From: Glaciecola amylolytica
GTDB lineage: Bacteria; Bacteroidota; Bacteroidia; Flavobacteriales_D; Crocinitomicaceae
Direction: 5' to 3'
Assembly (NCBI GenBank): GCA_003856375.1
Contig: CP034120.1
Location: forward strand, 124,001 to 188,000
DNA: 64,000 bases
Below are positions 16,662 to 25,872 of the stretch, piece after piece (position 1 is the stretch's first letter; each line of letters starts with the position of its first letter). The notes below the pieces were generated by a model. The model searched no databases. It had not been told where the DNA came from and worked only from the letters and a program-made list of their open reading frames with translations. Made by a program: the position numbers and the translations under genes.

Positions 16662-19600
16662 ATGTTTTTGATTTTCGATACCGAAACAACAGGTTTACCA
16701 CGTGATTGGAATGCTCCATTGACGGATCTGGATAACTGGCCGAGAGCCATTCAGATTGCCTGGCAATTACATGATGAATTGGGGAATGTGCTCGAGGCAA
16801 AAGATTTCCTCATTCGCCCTGACGGCTTCGATATTCCCTATGATGCGGAACGGATTCACGGAATTTCTACAGAACTTGCTTTGGAGCAGGGAGAAGCTCT
16901 GGAAGACGTTATCGCAGAATTTAACGAAGCCTTGCGGAAAGCAAAGTTTGTGGTGGGGCAGAATATCGGTTTCGACCTCAACATCATGGGGGCCGAATTC
17001 CTGCGTACGAAGATTGAAACAACGATGCACGATCTTCCGGTATTGGATACCTGTACGGAAGTAACAGCCGAATTGTGTAAGATTCCCGGTGGACGTGGAG
17101 GAAAATTCAAGCTGCCGACACTAACGGAATTACACAGCTACTTGTTCAACGTTCCTTTCGGGGAAGCGCATAATGCAACTGCCGATGTGGAGGCAACTAC
17201 GCGTTGTTTCTTCGAATTGGTCCGCAGAGAAGTTTTCACGAAAGAAGAATTAAAGGTTGAATTAGAGTATTTCGATCGCTTTAAAATTGCGAATCCGGAT
17301 TACATTCAACCAATTGGTCTGACGCACCTCAACTTAAAAGAAGAAAGTGCGAAACTCAAAAAGCAGACGAGTGATGATTCCGTTTCGATTGACGTTACGG
17401 AAGCAAGAGAGCGACTGAAAGACCTTCCGTTTGTTCATTTGCACAATCACACACAGTTTACGATTCTTCAGTCCACAATGGATGTGAAAGGATTGATCAA
17501 ACAAGCGGTGAAACACAATATGCCGGCTGTTGCCCTGACGGACATCGGAAACATGATGGCTGCTTTCCATTTTGAGAAAGCAATTGCGGGAATCAACAAG
17601 GAAATAGAAGCAGAAAGACAACAAGCTGAGGAAAACGGTCAGGTTTACAACAGAGAACCCTTATTGCCGATCATCGGTTGTGAGATGTATGTTTGCCGCG
17701 ACCGGAAGGACAAAAGCGTTAAAGACAACGGTTCACTGGTTGTGTTTCTTGCCAAAAATAAAAGAGGATATCACAACCTGATCAAACTGGCGTCAATGGC
17801 GCATACGGAAGGAATGTACTACGTTCCCCGTATTGATAAAACGGCAGTAGAAGAATACCACGAAGATCTGATCGTTCTTACCGGAGGTTTGAGCGGAGAA
17901 GTGCCGAGTTTGCTATTGAATGTCGGTGAAAAACAGGCCGAAGAAGCACTCATTTGGTGGAAAAATATCTTCAAAGATGATTTGTATGTGGAAATCATGC
18001 GGCACGGACAAGAAGATGAAAACCGTGTTAATTCTTCATTGATCAAACTGGCTCAAAAGCACGAAGTAAAAGTTGTAGCTACAAATAATACCTTTTACGG
18101 AACAAGAGAAGATGCAAATACGCATGATATTTTGTTGTGTGTAAGGGACGGAGAGCAGGTGACAACTCCAAAAGGAAAAGGAAGAAATTTCCGTTTCGGA
18201 TTGGAGAACGAAGAATACTACTTCAAATCTGCCGATGAAATGAAAGAGTTGTTTCTGGATTTACCGGAAGCAATTGAAAGCGTAGCCGAAATTTTAGGCA
18301 AAATCGAACCGTATGCGCTGGCACGGGAAGTATTGCTTCCTGCCTTCGAAATTCCGGAAGAATTCAAATTCCCGGAGGATGAGGTTGATGGTGGAAAAAG
18401 AGGTGAAAATGCTTATTTAAGACATTTAACATACGAGGGAGCAGCGAAACGTTATCCTGAAATTACAGAAGAAATTCGCGATCGTTTGGATTTCGAATTG
18501 GCGACGGTTGAGAAGACGGGATATCCGGGATACTTCCTGATCGTACAGGATTTTTGTCAGGCTGCCCGCGACATGGGAGTTTCCGTTGGTCCGGGACGTG
18601 GATCTGCTGCAGGTTCTGCAGTTGCATATTGTACCGGAATTACGAATGTCGATCCGATTGCTTACGATTTGCTATTTGAGCGTTTCCTGAATCCGGATCG
18701 TGTTTCCATGCCCGATATCGATATCGATTTCGACGATGAAGGTCGTGGTCGGGTAATTGATTGGGTAATTGCGAAATACGGGGCCAATCAGGTGGCGCAA
18801 ATCATTACGTATGGTACGATGGCTGCAAAGTCGTCTATCCGTGATGCGGGACGTGTATTGGATCTTCCTTTGATGGAAACAAACGGACTTGCCAAATTGA
18901 TTCCGGATAACTTTTCGTTGGATGCGATTTTCAATTGGGAAGAACCCAAATTGGCAGAAAAACTGGCGAATAGCCCTTTGGACTTGGCAAATGTGCAGGA
19001 ATTGCGTTCGCTTGCTCGTGGAACAGACATGCGTGCCCAGGTTTTGCGTCAGGCACAGCGTATTGAAGGTTCCGTTCGGAATACGGGGATTCACGCCTGT
19101 GGAGTTATCATTACACCGGATGATATCACGAATTTCGTTCCGGTTGCTCTGGCGAAGGATACGGGAATGTGGTGTACACAGTTCGATAACTCGGTTGCGG
19201 AAGAAGCCGGTTTGCTGAAAATGGACTTCCTGGGTCTGAAAACGCTGACCTTGATCAAGGATGCGGTCAAAAACGTAAAAAAGCGCCACGATATCGATCT
19301 GGATCCGGATACTTTCCCGATTGATGACGAAAAGACTTACGAGTTATTCCAGCGCGGTGAAACGGTCGGGATCTTCCAGTACGAAAGTCCCGGAATGCAA
19401 AAATACATGCGTGAATTGCGCCCGTCGGTATTTGCCGATCTGATTGCGATGAATGCCTTGTATCGCCCGGGGCCTCTGGAATACATTCCTGATTTCATTA
19501 AAAGAAAGAACGGGGAACAAGAAATTAAATACGATTTGGATGCTTGTGAAGAGTATCTGAAAGAAACATACGGAATTACAGTTTACCAGGAGCAGGTAAT

Positions 19601-21050
19601 GCTTTTGTCCCAGAAATTGGCGGGCTTTTCCAAAGGTGATGCCGACGTTTTGCGTAAAGCAATGGGTAAAAAGCAGCGTTACATTCTGGATAAAATGAAA
19701 CCTCAGTTCGTTGAACAAGGTCAGCAAAGAGGGCATGATCCGGTGGTTTTGGAAAAAGTGTGGAAAGACTGGGAAGCATTTGCGTCCTATGCCTTCAACA
19801 AATCGCATTCCACTTGTTATGCCTGGATTGCCTACCAAACGGCTTATCTGAAAGCAAATTATCCGGCTGAATTTATGGCTGCGGTACTTTCCAATAACCT
19901 GAACGATATTACACAGGTAAGTTTCTTCATGGAAGAGTGCCGCCGAATGGGAATTGAAGTATTGGGACCGGATGTGAACGAATCTTCCTATGAATTTACA
20001 GTGAATCAGGCGGGAGCAGTCCGTTTTGGTTTGGGAGGAATCAAAGGTTTGGGAAGCGGACCGGTTGAAAATATCATTGAAGAGCGCGTGAATGGATTTT
20101 TCACTTCGATCTTCGACATGACGAAACGCCTGAATCTGCGTTTGGTGAACAAAAAAGCGCTTGAAAGCATGGCATATGCCGGTTGTTTTGATTCTTTCAG
20201 AGGAGCGCACAGAGCACAGTATTTTGCATTGGATGCGGGAGGAAAGACCTTCATTGAAAATGCTTTGAAATACGGAAACAGCCTGCAGGATAACGAAAAT
20301 TCTGCTCAGGTTTCCATGTTCGGAGAATCTGCCGATGTCAAAATGCCTGAACCGACTATTCCGAATTCGGAAGAATGGAGTTTGTTGTACAAATTGAATC
20401 GTGAAAGAGAGGTAGTAGGAATCTTTATTTCCGGACATCCTTTGGATGATTTCAGAGTGGAAATTGAAGCGTTTTGCAATGGAAATGTAGAGTTACTATC
20501 CAATGTGAAACATCACCTCGGGCGCGATTTTACCATTCCGGCAATTATCACCGATGCACAGCATTTGACCACAAAAACCGGAAAACCTTTCGGCTTGATT
20601 CTGATCGAAGATTATACCAATTCGCACAAACAATACATTTTCGGAGATACTTACCTGAAGTTTAAACATTTGCTGACGAAGGATTTGTTTGTTGCCATTC
20701 GGGGAAGAGTTCAGGAAGGACCGTATCCGGATAAGATCACGAAAATGAAACCGATCGAATTCAGCATTAACTCAATCGAGCAATTGCAGGATATGATGGG
20801 GACGAAAACGGCTACGATCAACATCACCGTTCCGATCAAATTGTTGGATCAAATGATGCTGAATAAGCTGGAATCGATGTTCAAGGAAAGCGAAGAAGGA
20901 GGAAACTGCTCCGTGAAATTCACTGTAATCGATCATTTGGACAATCTGACGGTAAGTATGCCTTCAAAACGTTTGAGAATCAATCCGTCTGCACGAATGC
21001 TTTCCGAGATGAAAGAAATGCAGCTGGAAGTTGGGTTTGATACGAATTAA
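16662..21050 (+). CDS. dnaE: DNA polymerase III alpha subunit with fused N-terminal proofreading exonuclease
   Basis: The main replicative polymerase. Residues 1-190 are a DnaQ/epsilon-type 3'-5' exonuclease: DTETTGLP (ExoI), GQNIGFDLNIMGAEF (ExoII) and HNATADVEAT (ExoIII-epsilon, H-x4-D). A PHP domain follows (HLHNHT at 259-264), then the C-family polymerase core with GPGRGSAAGSAVAYC and the catalytic aspartates D685 or D687 and D689 of PDIDIDFDD, plus D855 in MDFLGLKTLT. The C-terminal third carries the HhH and OB-like parts. PHP metal positions are worn: TDIGNM instead of TDHGNM (I295) and ATNNTFY instead of ATNDxHY (475-478). ATG at 16662 places the first exonuclease strand at the N-terminus; a TTG 19 codons earlier would add a hydrophobic run, which is unlikely. 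Length 1462 residues. Confidence 0.96.
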   Translation: MFLIFDTETTGLPRDWNAPLTDLDNWPRAIQIAWQLHDELGNVLEAKDFLIRPDGFDIPYDAERIHGISTELALEQGEALEDVIAEFNEALRKAKFVVGQNIGFDLNIMGAEFLRTKIETTMHDLPVLDTCTEVTAELCKIPGGRGGKFKLPTLTELHSYLFNVPFGEAHNATADVEATTRCFFELVRREVFTKEELKVELEYFDRFKIANPDYIQPIGLTHLNLKEESAKLKKQTSDDSVSIDVTEARERLKDLPFVHLHNHTQFTILQSTMDVKGLIKQAVKHNMPAVALTDIGNMMAAFHFEKAIAGINKEIEAERQQAEENGQVYNREPLLPIIGCEMYVCRDRKDKSVKDNGSLVVFLAKNKRGYHNLIKLASMAHTEGMYYVPRIDKTAVEEYHEDLIVLTGGLSGEVPSLLLNVGEKQAEEALIWWKNIFKDDLYVEIMRHGQEDENRVNSSLIKLAQKHEVKVVATNNTFYGTREDANTHDILLCVRDGEQVTTPKGKGRNFRFGLENEEYYFKSADEMKELFLDLPEAIESVAEILGKIEPYALAREVLLPAFEIPEEFKFPEDEVDGGKRGENAYLRHLTYEGAAKRYPEITEEIRDRLDFELATVEKTGYPGYFLIVQDFCQAARDMGVSVGPGRGSAAGSAVAYCTGITNVDPIAYDLLFERFLNPDRVSMPDIDIDFDDEGRGRVIDWVIAKYGANQVAQIITYGTMAAKSSIRDAGRVLDLPLMETNGLAKLIPDNFSLDAIFNWEEPKLAEKLANSPLDLANVQELRSLARGTDMRAQVLRQAQRIEGSVRNTGIHACGVIITPDDITNFVPVALAKDTGMWCTQFDNSVAEEAGLLKMDFLGLKTLTLIKDAVKNVKKRHDIDLDPDTFPIDDEKTYELFQRGETVGIFQYESPGMQKYMRELRPSVFADLIAMNALYRPGPLEYIPDFIKRKNGEQEIKYDLDACEEYLKETYGITVYQEQVMLLSQKLAGFSKGDADVLRKAMGKKQRYILDKMKPQFVEQGQQRGHDPVVLEKVWKDWEAFASYAFNKSHSTCYAWIAYQTAYLKANYPAEFMAAVLSNNLNDITQVSFFMEECRRMGIEVLGPDVNESSYEFTVNQAGAVRFGLGGIKGLGSGPVENIIEERVNGFFTSIFDMTKRLNLRLVNKKALESMAYAGCFDSFRGAHRAQYFALDAGGKTFIENALKYGNSLQDNENSAQVSMFGESADVKMPEPTIPNSEEWSLLYKLNREREVVGIFISGHPLDDFRVEIEAFCNGNVELLSNVKHHLGRDFTIPAIITDAQHLTTKTGKPFGLILIEDYTNSHKQYIFGDTYLKFKHLLTKDLFVAIRGRVQEGPYPDKITKMKPIEFSINSIEQLQDMMGTKTATINITVPIKLLDQMMLNKLESMFKESEEGGNCSVKFTVIDHLDNLTVSMPSKRLRINPSARMLSEMKEMQLEVGFDTN

Positions 21051-21066
21051 GAGTAATTGAAAAGGT

Positions 21067-21096
21067 AAAATGCAAAATTGAAAAGTTTTGCATTTT
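21067..21096 (+). terminator. Terminator-like hairpin after dnaE
   Basis: AAAATGCAAAA pairs exactly with TTTTGCATTTT around a nine-base loop, 16 bases after the dnaE stop. The stem is AT-rich, so it is weaker than the others in this window. Confidence 0.6.
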
Positions 21097-21101
21097 GGCT
21101 T

Positions 21102-21120
21102 CTCCCCTTGAGGGGTGGCA
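21102..21120. repeat. Dispersed short palindromic repeat, copy A
   Basis: CTCCCCTTGAGGGG followed directly by TGGCA. The same 14-base core and the GGGTGGCA tail recur at 24677-24708 with a ten-base insertion. Elements of this type are scattered between genes in many Bacteroidota genomes (general knowledge). Confidence 0.6.
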
Positions 21121-21167
21121 GAATTATCTTTAACGAATAAATCCATACAGTTTTAGCAATACTTTTC

Positions 21168-22640
21168 TTAATTACTCCGAACAATTACCCGCTTCGTAAT
21201 CAACTCATTTTTGAAACTGATTTTAAGCAGATAAACTCCTGATTCTGCATTCATCGTAATTGTACTGTGATTGCCAAACTCCGTTTTTGTAAAAGGAACT
21301 ACTTGTCCCATGGAATTAAGAATTTCCATAGATTCTGCGGAATAATCAGCAAGATCAATTTGAAAATACCCGTTGGATGGATTCGGATAAATTTTGAGAT
21401 CATTTCCGGAACCGGTAAGATCATCCAAACCTGCAGTCGGGTCATCGAATAAATAAGCAGAACCGGAATTGGTTCCGTTATCTGAATTCTGGTATGCTCC
21501 GACAATGGCTAGATTGGAATTCATGCAAACCGAATATCCGAAACGGTCGTTCGTATCTTTGTCTGAGGCAGTCAATTTATCTGTTTCCGACCAATTCGTT
21601 CCATTGAAACGAAAGATGTATGCTGCTCCGGATTCTGCTCCGGCATCCGAGTTTCCGAATGCTCCGGCAATCAACATGTTTCCGGAAATGGATACGGAAT
21701 ACCCGAATTGATCACCGGCTGCTTCATCAGATGCTGTTAGTTTTTGAGCTTCAGTCCAGGTAGATCCACTCAATGAGAACAGATACACAGCACCGGAAGA
21801 GGCACCATGGGTACTTTCTTCAGAAGCACCAACGACTATTTTACTCCCGGAAATCGCTGTGGAAAAACCGAAATAATCACCTGCAGATGCATCTGAAGCA
21901 CTGATTTTTTGTGTTTCACTCCAGGTTGAACCGTTAGAAGTAAAAACGTATATAGAACCGGATTCGGCACCATGATCGTCATCGGCATAAGCACCCACAA
22001 CAATGTGATCTCCTGAAATCGATACCGAAACTCCGAAATCGTCATTTGCGGCTCCATCTGAAGCAATCAGTTTCTGATCAAGTGCCCAATTCGTACCATT
22101 GTATTTGTAGACATATGCCGAACCCGAAGAATTACCATTGTCATCATCATATCTGGCTCCGACAACAATACGATCACCTGAAATAGAGACCGAATAACCA
22201 TAAAAATCGGCAGCAACGCCATCAAACGGGATCAATTTCTGTTTTTGAACCCATTGTGTCCCATTGTATTCAAAAATGTAAGCGGCACCTTTGTAATTGT
22301 TGTCTCCGAAAGCTCCGATAACCAATCGGGTGCCTTCTATTGCAACGGAATGCCCGAATTTGCCATTAGTAACGGCATCTGAGGCTGTAAGTTTCTGAAC
22401 TTGTGACCAATTGAAACCATTTTGTTTGTAAACATAAGCCGCACCCGAAGATGTTCCGGTTCCATTTTTTTCAGGTGAACCCACAATCGAAAATTGACCG
22501 GAAACGCCAACGCTGTACCCGAAGTTAGCTCCTGTTGCGGCATCTGAGGCAAGCACCTTTCCTGATTCACTGAAGGATTGAGCAACAGCAAAATTGGAGA
22601 GGAAGATGATTGTCGAAAAAAGGAAGAAGGTGTTTTTCAT
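21168..22640 (-). CDS. Secreted FG-GAP (integrin-alpha-like) seven-blade propeller with T9SS sorting domain
   Basis: 490 residues: signal peptide ending AVAQS, then seven repeats of about 50-57 residues, each of the pattern ASD-x4-x3-FGYSV-x-ISG-x4-VGA-x8-SGAAYVF-x-NG-x-W-x3-QKL. Seven blades would close one propeller. D-x-D/N-x-G loops in the middle repeats could bind calcium. The last 75 residues are a type-A T9SS C-terminal domain (KIYPNPSNGYFQIDL to KRVIVRSN). The protein is likely exported to the cell surface or medium; a binding or adhesion role is inference. The repeats are well conserved in protein but differ in DNA, so they are not a recent expansion. Confidence 0.88.
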   Translation of the reverse strand: MKNTFFLFSTIIFLSNFAVAQSFSESGKVLASDAATGANFGYSVGVSGQFSIVGSPEKNGTGTSSGAAYVYKQNGFNWSQVQKLTASDAVTNGKFGHSVAIEGTRLVIGAFGDNNYKGAAYIFEYNGTQWVQKQKLIPFDGVAADFYGYSVSISGDRIVVGARYDDDNGNSSGSAYVYKYNGTNWALDQKLIASDGAANDDFGVSVSISGDHIVVGAYADDDHGAESGSIYVFTSNGSTWSETQKISASDASAGDYFGFSTAISGSKIVVGASEESTHGASSGAVYLFSLSGSTWTEAQKLTASDEAAGDQFGYSVSISGNMLIAGAFGNSDAGAESGAAYIFRFNGTNWSETDKLTASDKDTNDRFGYSVCMNSNLAIVGAYQNSDNGTNSGSAYLFDDPTAGLDDLTGSGNDLKIYPNPSNGYFQIDLADYSAESMEILNSMGQVVPFTKTEFGNHSTITMNAESGVYLLKISFKNELITKRVIVRSN

Positions 22641-22692
22641 GAGGTTTTATGTTGCTGGTTCTGTTTCAAATGTAGCCATTTCTGCATTACAG

Positions 22693-23199
22693 TTAATTTG
22701 ATTTGTATTCATCTCTAATCCATTCATTGTATTTTTCAATAAAATTGCTTGGATTCAGTTTAATTTTCCAAAAATAATGTTCAATATCCGATTTAAATGG
22801 AGGAATACATTGTTGAATTCCTACAACTCTGGCGATAGGTATGGGTTTGATCTTACTTGCGATAATAATGGCTATTTCCCCTATTGTTAAGGTTCGGTCA
22901 TTGATTTTAGAAAAAACCTTGGTTTCGGTTGAATCTGAGAAATGGTTTTGCAAACCGGGAAGTATCTCTATCCCGCTATTGATTAATTTTTCACCGTTTT
23001 CACATGATTCAATATCATCAGAATTTGTAATTTCTTTAGGAATCAGAAACAGCGATTCTCTTATTTCATAGTTAATACGCAGAGCTTTATCGGGTTCCGG
23101 AAGGCCAAATCTCCCTTCAGAAACTTCTATTTTATTTTCATTACAGGCGGTTAAAACTATTACTAATGCGATACCGAATGATTTTAGGATGTTTTTCAT
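22693..23199 (-). CDS. Lipoprotein, intact copy of a duplicated pair
   Basis: 168 residues with lipoprotein signal MKNILKSFGIALVIVLTAC (Cys19). The body has no family I recognise. ATG at 23199 is chosen because the lipoprotein signal starts there; an in-frame ATG 13 codons upstream would spoil it. A near-identical paralogue lies at 25422-25793: the first roughly 110 residues match at almost every position, and the upstream untranslated bases (GGAAATGTTTCA...) match too. This copy has the complete C-terminus (FKSDIEHYFWKIKLNPSNFI). It follows the HExxH-protein gene by 66 bases, suggesting one operon. Confidence 0.7.
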   Translation of the reverse strand: MKNILKSFGIALVIVLTACNENKIEVSEGRFGLPEPDKALRINYEIRESLFLIPKEITNSDDIESCENGEKLINSGIEILPGLQNHFSDSTETKVFSKINDRTLTIGEIAIIIASKIKPIPIARVVGIQQCIPPFKSDIEHYFWKIKLNPSNFIEKYNEWIRDEYKSN

Positions 23200-23265
23200 A
23201 ATTGCAGGAAATGTTTCACAAATAAAGTTCAAACCCAAAAACGGTGTTATTGAGCGATGTGTTTT

Positions 23266-24636
23266 TTATTTTATCGATTTGATAAGCGTTTCAATGGTTG
23301 ATGTTTTTTGATTCAATACAATCAATTGACTTTTATCAGCTAAAAGAAATTTGACTGCAAATTCCTTGTCCGGATTGATTTTCCAATTTTTTAATTCGTT
23401 GAACTTACTTTTCAATAGTTTTAGTTTTTCCGCACTGTTTTTCGAAATGATGACCACCTTCGTTAATGGTGTTTCCTGCATTTTATCAATAGTGCTTTCC
23501 GTAATTTGGTCTTCATATTCTTCTCTGGAACGATAGCGAAATAGCCGTTTTATCACATCCAGATCCGCTTTGTTTTCAGTAAGCACATATCGGTAAGTCA
23601 TGATGTTATCAAGCTCATTGATCCAGTTCGGAAAGTTTGTTTCATACAGTTGGATATAAGTGTCAATGAAATTTTTATCGATGGGTTTCTTTTGATCAAT
23701 ATATGCTGTGATTAAAGGGTAAATCTGCTTCGCCATCAGATTAATGTATTTTTTATTGTACCAATCTCCGACCTCAATTTTCCCGTCCAGTTTTTCATAC
23801 ACATAACCGTTTCCCAGCGCGGTCGCCAAAACTTCATTCATCAATTGATAGGCATAATTGCTACACGTTGATTTGTTTTCTTTGAAATAGGTGTCAATTG
23901 CTTTTTTTATCTCAAGCGATTGTTCATCATAGATGATGTGATAGGTTTCGTGCAGCATGACGCTGAATAAATCTTTGTACGATCCTAAGTCGGTTTGTAC
24001 AGCGCTGATAAAATTGTTGCAAAATGCTTGTGCTGTAAACCCTTGAGAGTTGGGCAAGGGATAAAAAGCGATTTCGAAGGGAATGGAATTGTCCCAGCTT
24101 GAATTGTAGAATAAAAGTCCAATCTCAAAGTAGTTTTCTATATGGTGTTCAGCGGAATATGCTGTAATATCGACCAACTGTTTTTCAAACTTTTCCTTAT
24201 TTGGGTTGTAAATCAATTCATTGTAAATCGGTGTAAAGGCAGAAATACATTCCGTTAAATCATTCAGTGTTTTACCAGGAATAAAGCCGATCGTACGAAG
24301 CTTGAAATCACTCAGGTTTTTCGTTTCAATCAGGTTCTTTTTCAAAAGATCCTGCGTTTGCATACTCTTTTTTGATCCGTAAGGAAATTCTTCAAACCGA
24401 TAATTATAGTCAAGCGTTAATTGATCAAACGTCGAGATGATATTTTTGTATTTCTCTGTGTAATAGCTTGAATGCTGAAATTCCGTTTTGAATTCATTTT
24501 CAGGGTAGTTTCCGGAAAGATGTTCTAAAAAAACAAAAACGGCCAACTGCTCGGAATACTTGATGTTGAAAGTTGGCTTTTGCCCGAATGTCCAGGTAGT
24601 TAAAAGAATAAAAGGGAATAAGAGTAAGTTTTTCAT
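23266..24636 (-). CDS. Exported putative zinc metallopeptidase-like protein (HExxH)
   Basis: 456 residues with a signal peptide (LLTTWTFGQ cleavage region). HETYH at 229-233 in the context SVMLHETYHIIYDEQ is a zincin-type H-E-x-x-H motif. A third zinc ligand may be a Glu in the helix about 30 residues later (LMNEVLATALGNGYVYE), as in gluzincins. The N-terminal half and the C-terminal 120 residues match nothing I know. It may be an envelope peptidase, and no peptidase family is assigned. It precedes the duplicated lipoprotein gene on the same strand; a remnant of a similar signal peptide at 25810-25872 suggests the pair was duplicated together. Confidence 0.6.
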   Translation of the reverse strand: MKNLLLFPFILLTTWTFGQKPTFNIKYSEQLAVFVFLEHLSGNYPENEFKTEFQHSSYYTEKYKNIISTFDQLTLDYNYRFEEFPYGSKKSMQTQDLLKKNLIETKNLSDFKLRTIGFIPGKTLNDLTECISAFTPIYNELIYNPNKEKFEKQLVDITAYSAEHHIENYFEIGLLFYNSSWDNSIPFEIAFYPLPNSQGFTAQAFCNNFISAVQTDLGSYKDLFSVMLHETYHIIYDEQSLEIKKAIDTYFKENKSTCSNYAYQLMNEVLATALGNGYVYEKLDGKIEVGDWYNKKYINLMAKQIYPLITAYIDQKKPIDKNFIDTYIQLYETNFPNWINELDNIMTYRYVLTENKADLDVIKRLFRYRSREEYEDQITESTIDKMQETPLTKVVIISKNSAEKLKLLKSKFNELKNWKINPDKEFAVKFLLADKSQLIVLNQKTSTIETLIKSIK

Positions 24637-24676
24637 GTTTTGTTGTTATAATGTGTGACGATATATCGCCCGCATT

Positions 24677-24708
24677 CTCCCCTTGAGGGGAGACCGAGAA
24701 GGGTGGCA
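24677..24708. repeat. Dispersed short palindromic repeat, copy B
   Basis: CTCCCCTTGAGGGG, ten bases (AGACCGAGAA), then GGGTGGCA. It shares its core and tail with copy A at 21102-21120. It lies in the short gap between the HExxH gene and the next gene. Confidence 0.6.
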
Positions 24709-24766
24709 CAAGAATTCCGATAGATTTTTGATGAAACTCAGGTGATTTTGATTTGAACATTCGTCT

Positions 24767-25378
24767 TTATAAACAACGTCCCACCCAAATGTCTCCAACT
24801 CTTTCGTAATAGGTTTTACCATACTTTTCATCAATTATTTTAGTAGCATTTTCCTTTATTCGTTTGTAGTATCTCAGGTTTGTATAAAACTGTTTTTGAT
24901 CCTTGTATTTTTCTTTGGGCCGGCTATAATCAATATACTCATGAATATCATACAAATTTTTTCTCTCCCATTGAAATCTATCGAATTGATCTTGACTTTT
25001 TCCGTATGCTTCCTTTATAATTGAGGGATTTTTTTCTGAGTTATCGAACCAATTATCTGAATACATTTCAATTCTCTCACCAAGAGCACAAACAACTTCG
25101 GATCTGATAATTTGTGGTTCACATAACCAGATGGCTAAGTAGTAAGGTGTGTTTAATTTTTCGAGTTCTACTTTCCACTTGTCATGTATTTCAAATAACA
25201 ATTGAACAATTCGTTTACGAATTAACCCCTTATTCGGGTGATTCTTAAAACCATAATGATCTTCGAATTGAAAATTGAAAAAGTGTTCTTCTGAAAGTTG
25301 ATCTAAATCAAATTGAGAATCTTCCAAAGTTGATTCAAGGCGTTTTAAAAGTGTTTTATTGTTTCGGATTTTGTTCAT
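24767..25378 (-). CDS. Hypothetical cytoplasmic protein
   Basis: 203 residues from ATG at 25378 (MNKIRNNKTLL). The open frame extends 26 codons further up to 25456 but that part overlaps the preceding lipoprotein gene. No signal peptide or membrane segment. Composition is rich in Lys, Glu, Tyr and Trp, with helical stretches such as KRIVQLLFEIHDKWKVELEKL and CALGERIEMYSDNWF. I recognise no family. It is AT-rich compared with housekeeping neighbours and has no counterpart beside the intact lipoprotein copy, so it may have arrived with the rearrangement that truncated the second lipoprotein. Confidence 0.5.
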   Translation of the reverse strand: MNKIRNNKTLLKRLESTLEDSQFDLDQLSEEHFFNFQFEDHYGFKNHPNKGLIRKRIVQLLFEIHDKWKVELEKLNTPYYLAIWLCEPQIIRSEVVCALGERIEMYSDNWFDNSEKNPSIIKEAYGKSQDQFDRFQWERKNLYDIHEYIDYSRPKEKYKDQKQFYTNLRYYKRIKENATKIIDEKYGKTYYERVGDIWVGRCL

Positions 25379-25421
25379 TGATTGGGTGATACTAATATGT
25401 TTGGTTTGTTTCCTGTTGTTT

Positions 25422-25793
25422 TTATTTGAAATGCTTTTGTTTGATCTTACGTGCAATAATAATGGCTATTTCCCCTATTGTTAATGTTCGGTCATTGATC
25501 TTCGAAAAAACATTGGTTTCAGTTGAATCTGAGAAATTGTTTTTCAAACCGGAAAGTATCCCGACTCCACTATTTATTAATTTTTCACCGTTTTTGCATG
25601 ATTCAATATCATCAGAACTTGTAATCTCTTTAGAAATCAGGAATAGTGATTTCTTTATTTCATAATTAATGCGTAGATCTTTATCCGGTTCCGGAATGCC
25701 AAATCTTCCTTCAGAAACTTCTATTTTGTTTTCATTGCAGGCTGTTAAAATGATTACTAATGCGATACCGAATGATTTTAGGATGTTTTTCAT
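25422..25793 (-). CDS. Lipoprotein, C-terminally truncated paralogue
   Basis: 123 residues beginning MKNILKSFGIALVIILTAC. Identical or conservatively changed to the intact copy at 22693-23199 through ...TLTIGEIAIIIARKIK, then it ends after five unrelated residues (QKHFK), where the intact copy continues for about 55 residues. The identity also breaks at this point in the DNA, marking a deletion or recombination end. The shortened protein keeps its lipoprotein signal and could still be exported, but is probably decaying. Confidence 0.6.
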   Translation of the reverse strand: MKNILKSFGIALVIILTACNENKIEVSEGRFGIPEPDKDLRINYEIKKSLFLISKEITSSDDIESCKNGEKLINSGVGILSGLKNNFSDSTETNVFSKINDRTLTIGEIAIIIARKIKQKHFK

Positions 25794-25809
25794 AATTGCA
25801 GGAAATGTT

Positions 25810-25872
25810 TCATAAACAGAATTCAAACCCCAAAACCCAGGTGGTTAAAAGTAAAAAAAGTGATTTTTTCAT
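25810..25872 (-). pseudogene. Signal-peptide remnant of an HExxH-protein paralogue
   Basis: ATG at 25872 opens a 20-codon frame, MKKSLFLLLTTWVLGFEFCL, that stops at 25810. It resembles the start of the 456-residue HExxH protein (MKNLLLF...LLTTWTFGQ), including shared DNA around CTTTTAACTACCTGG. It then runs straight into the sequence that precedes the lipoprotein in both copies. So the second copy of the peptidase gene seems to have lost everything but its signal peptide. The ATG overlaps the stop of the gene at 25869-26453 by four bases (ATGA). Inference from short similarity. Confidence 0.45.

Noticed and set aside
19344-20438. 364-codon antisense frame inside dnaE
   Set aside because: Fully inside conserved polymerase codons, rich in Phe/His/Ile as expected for antisense of this codon usage; no recognisable domain.
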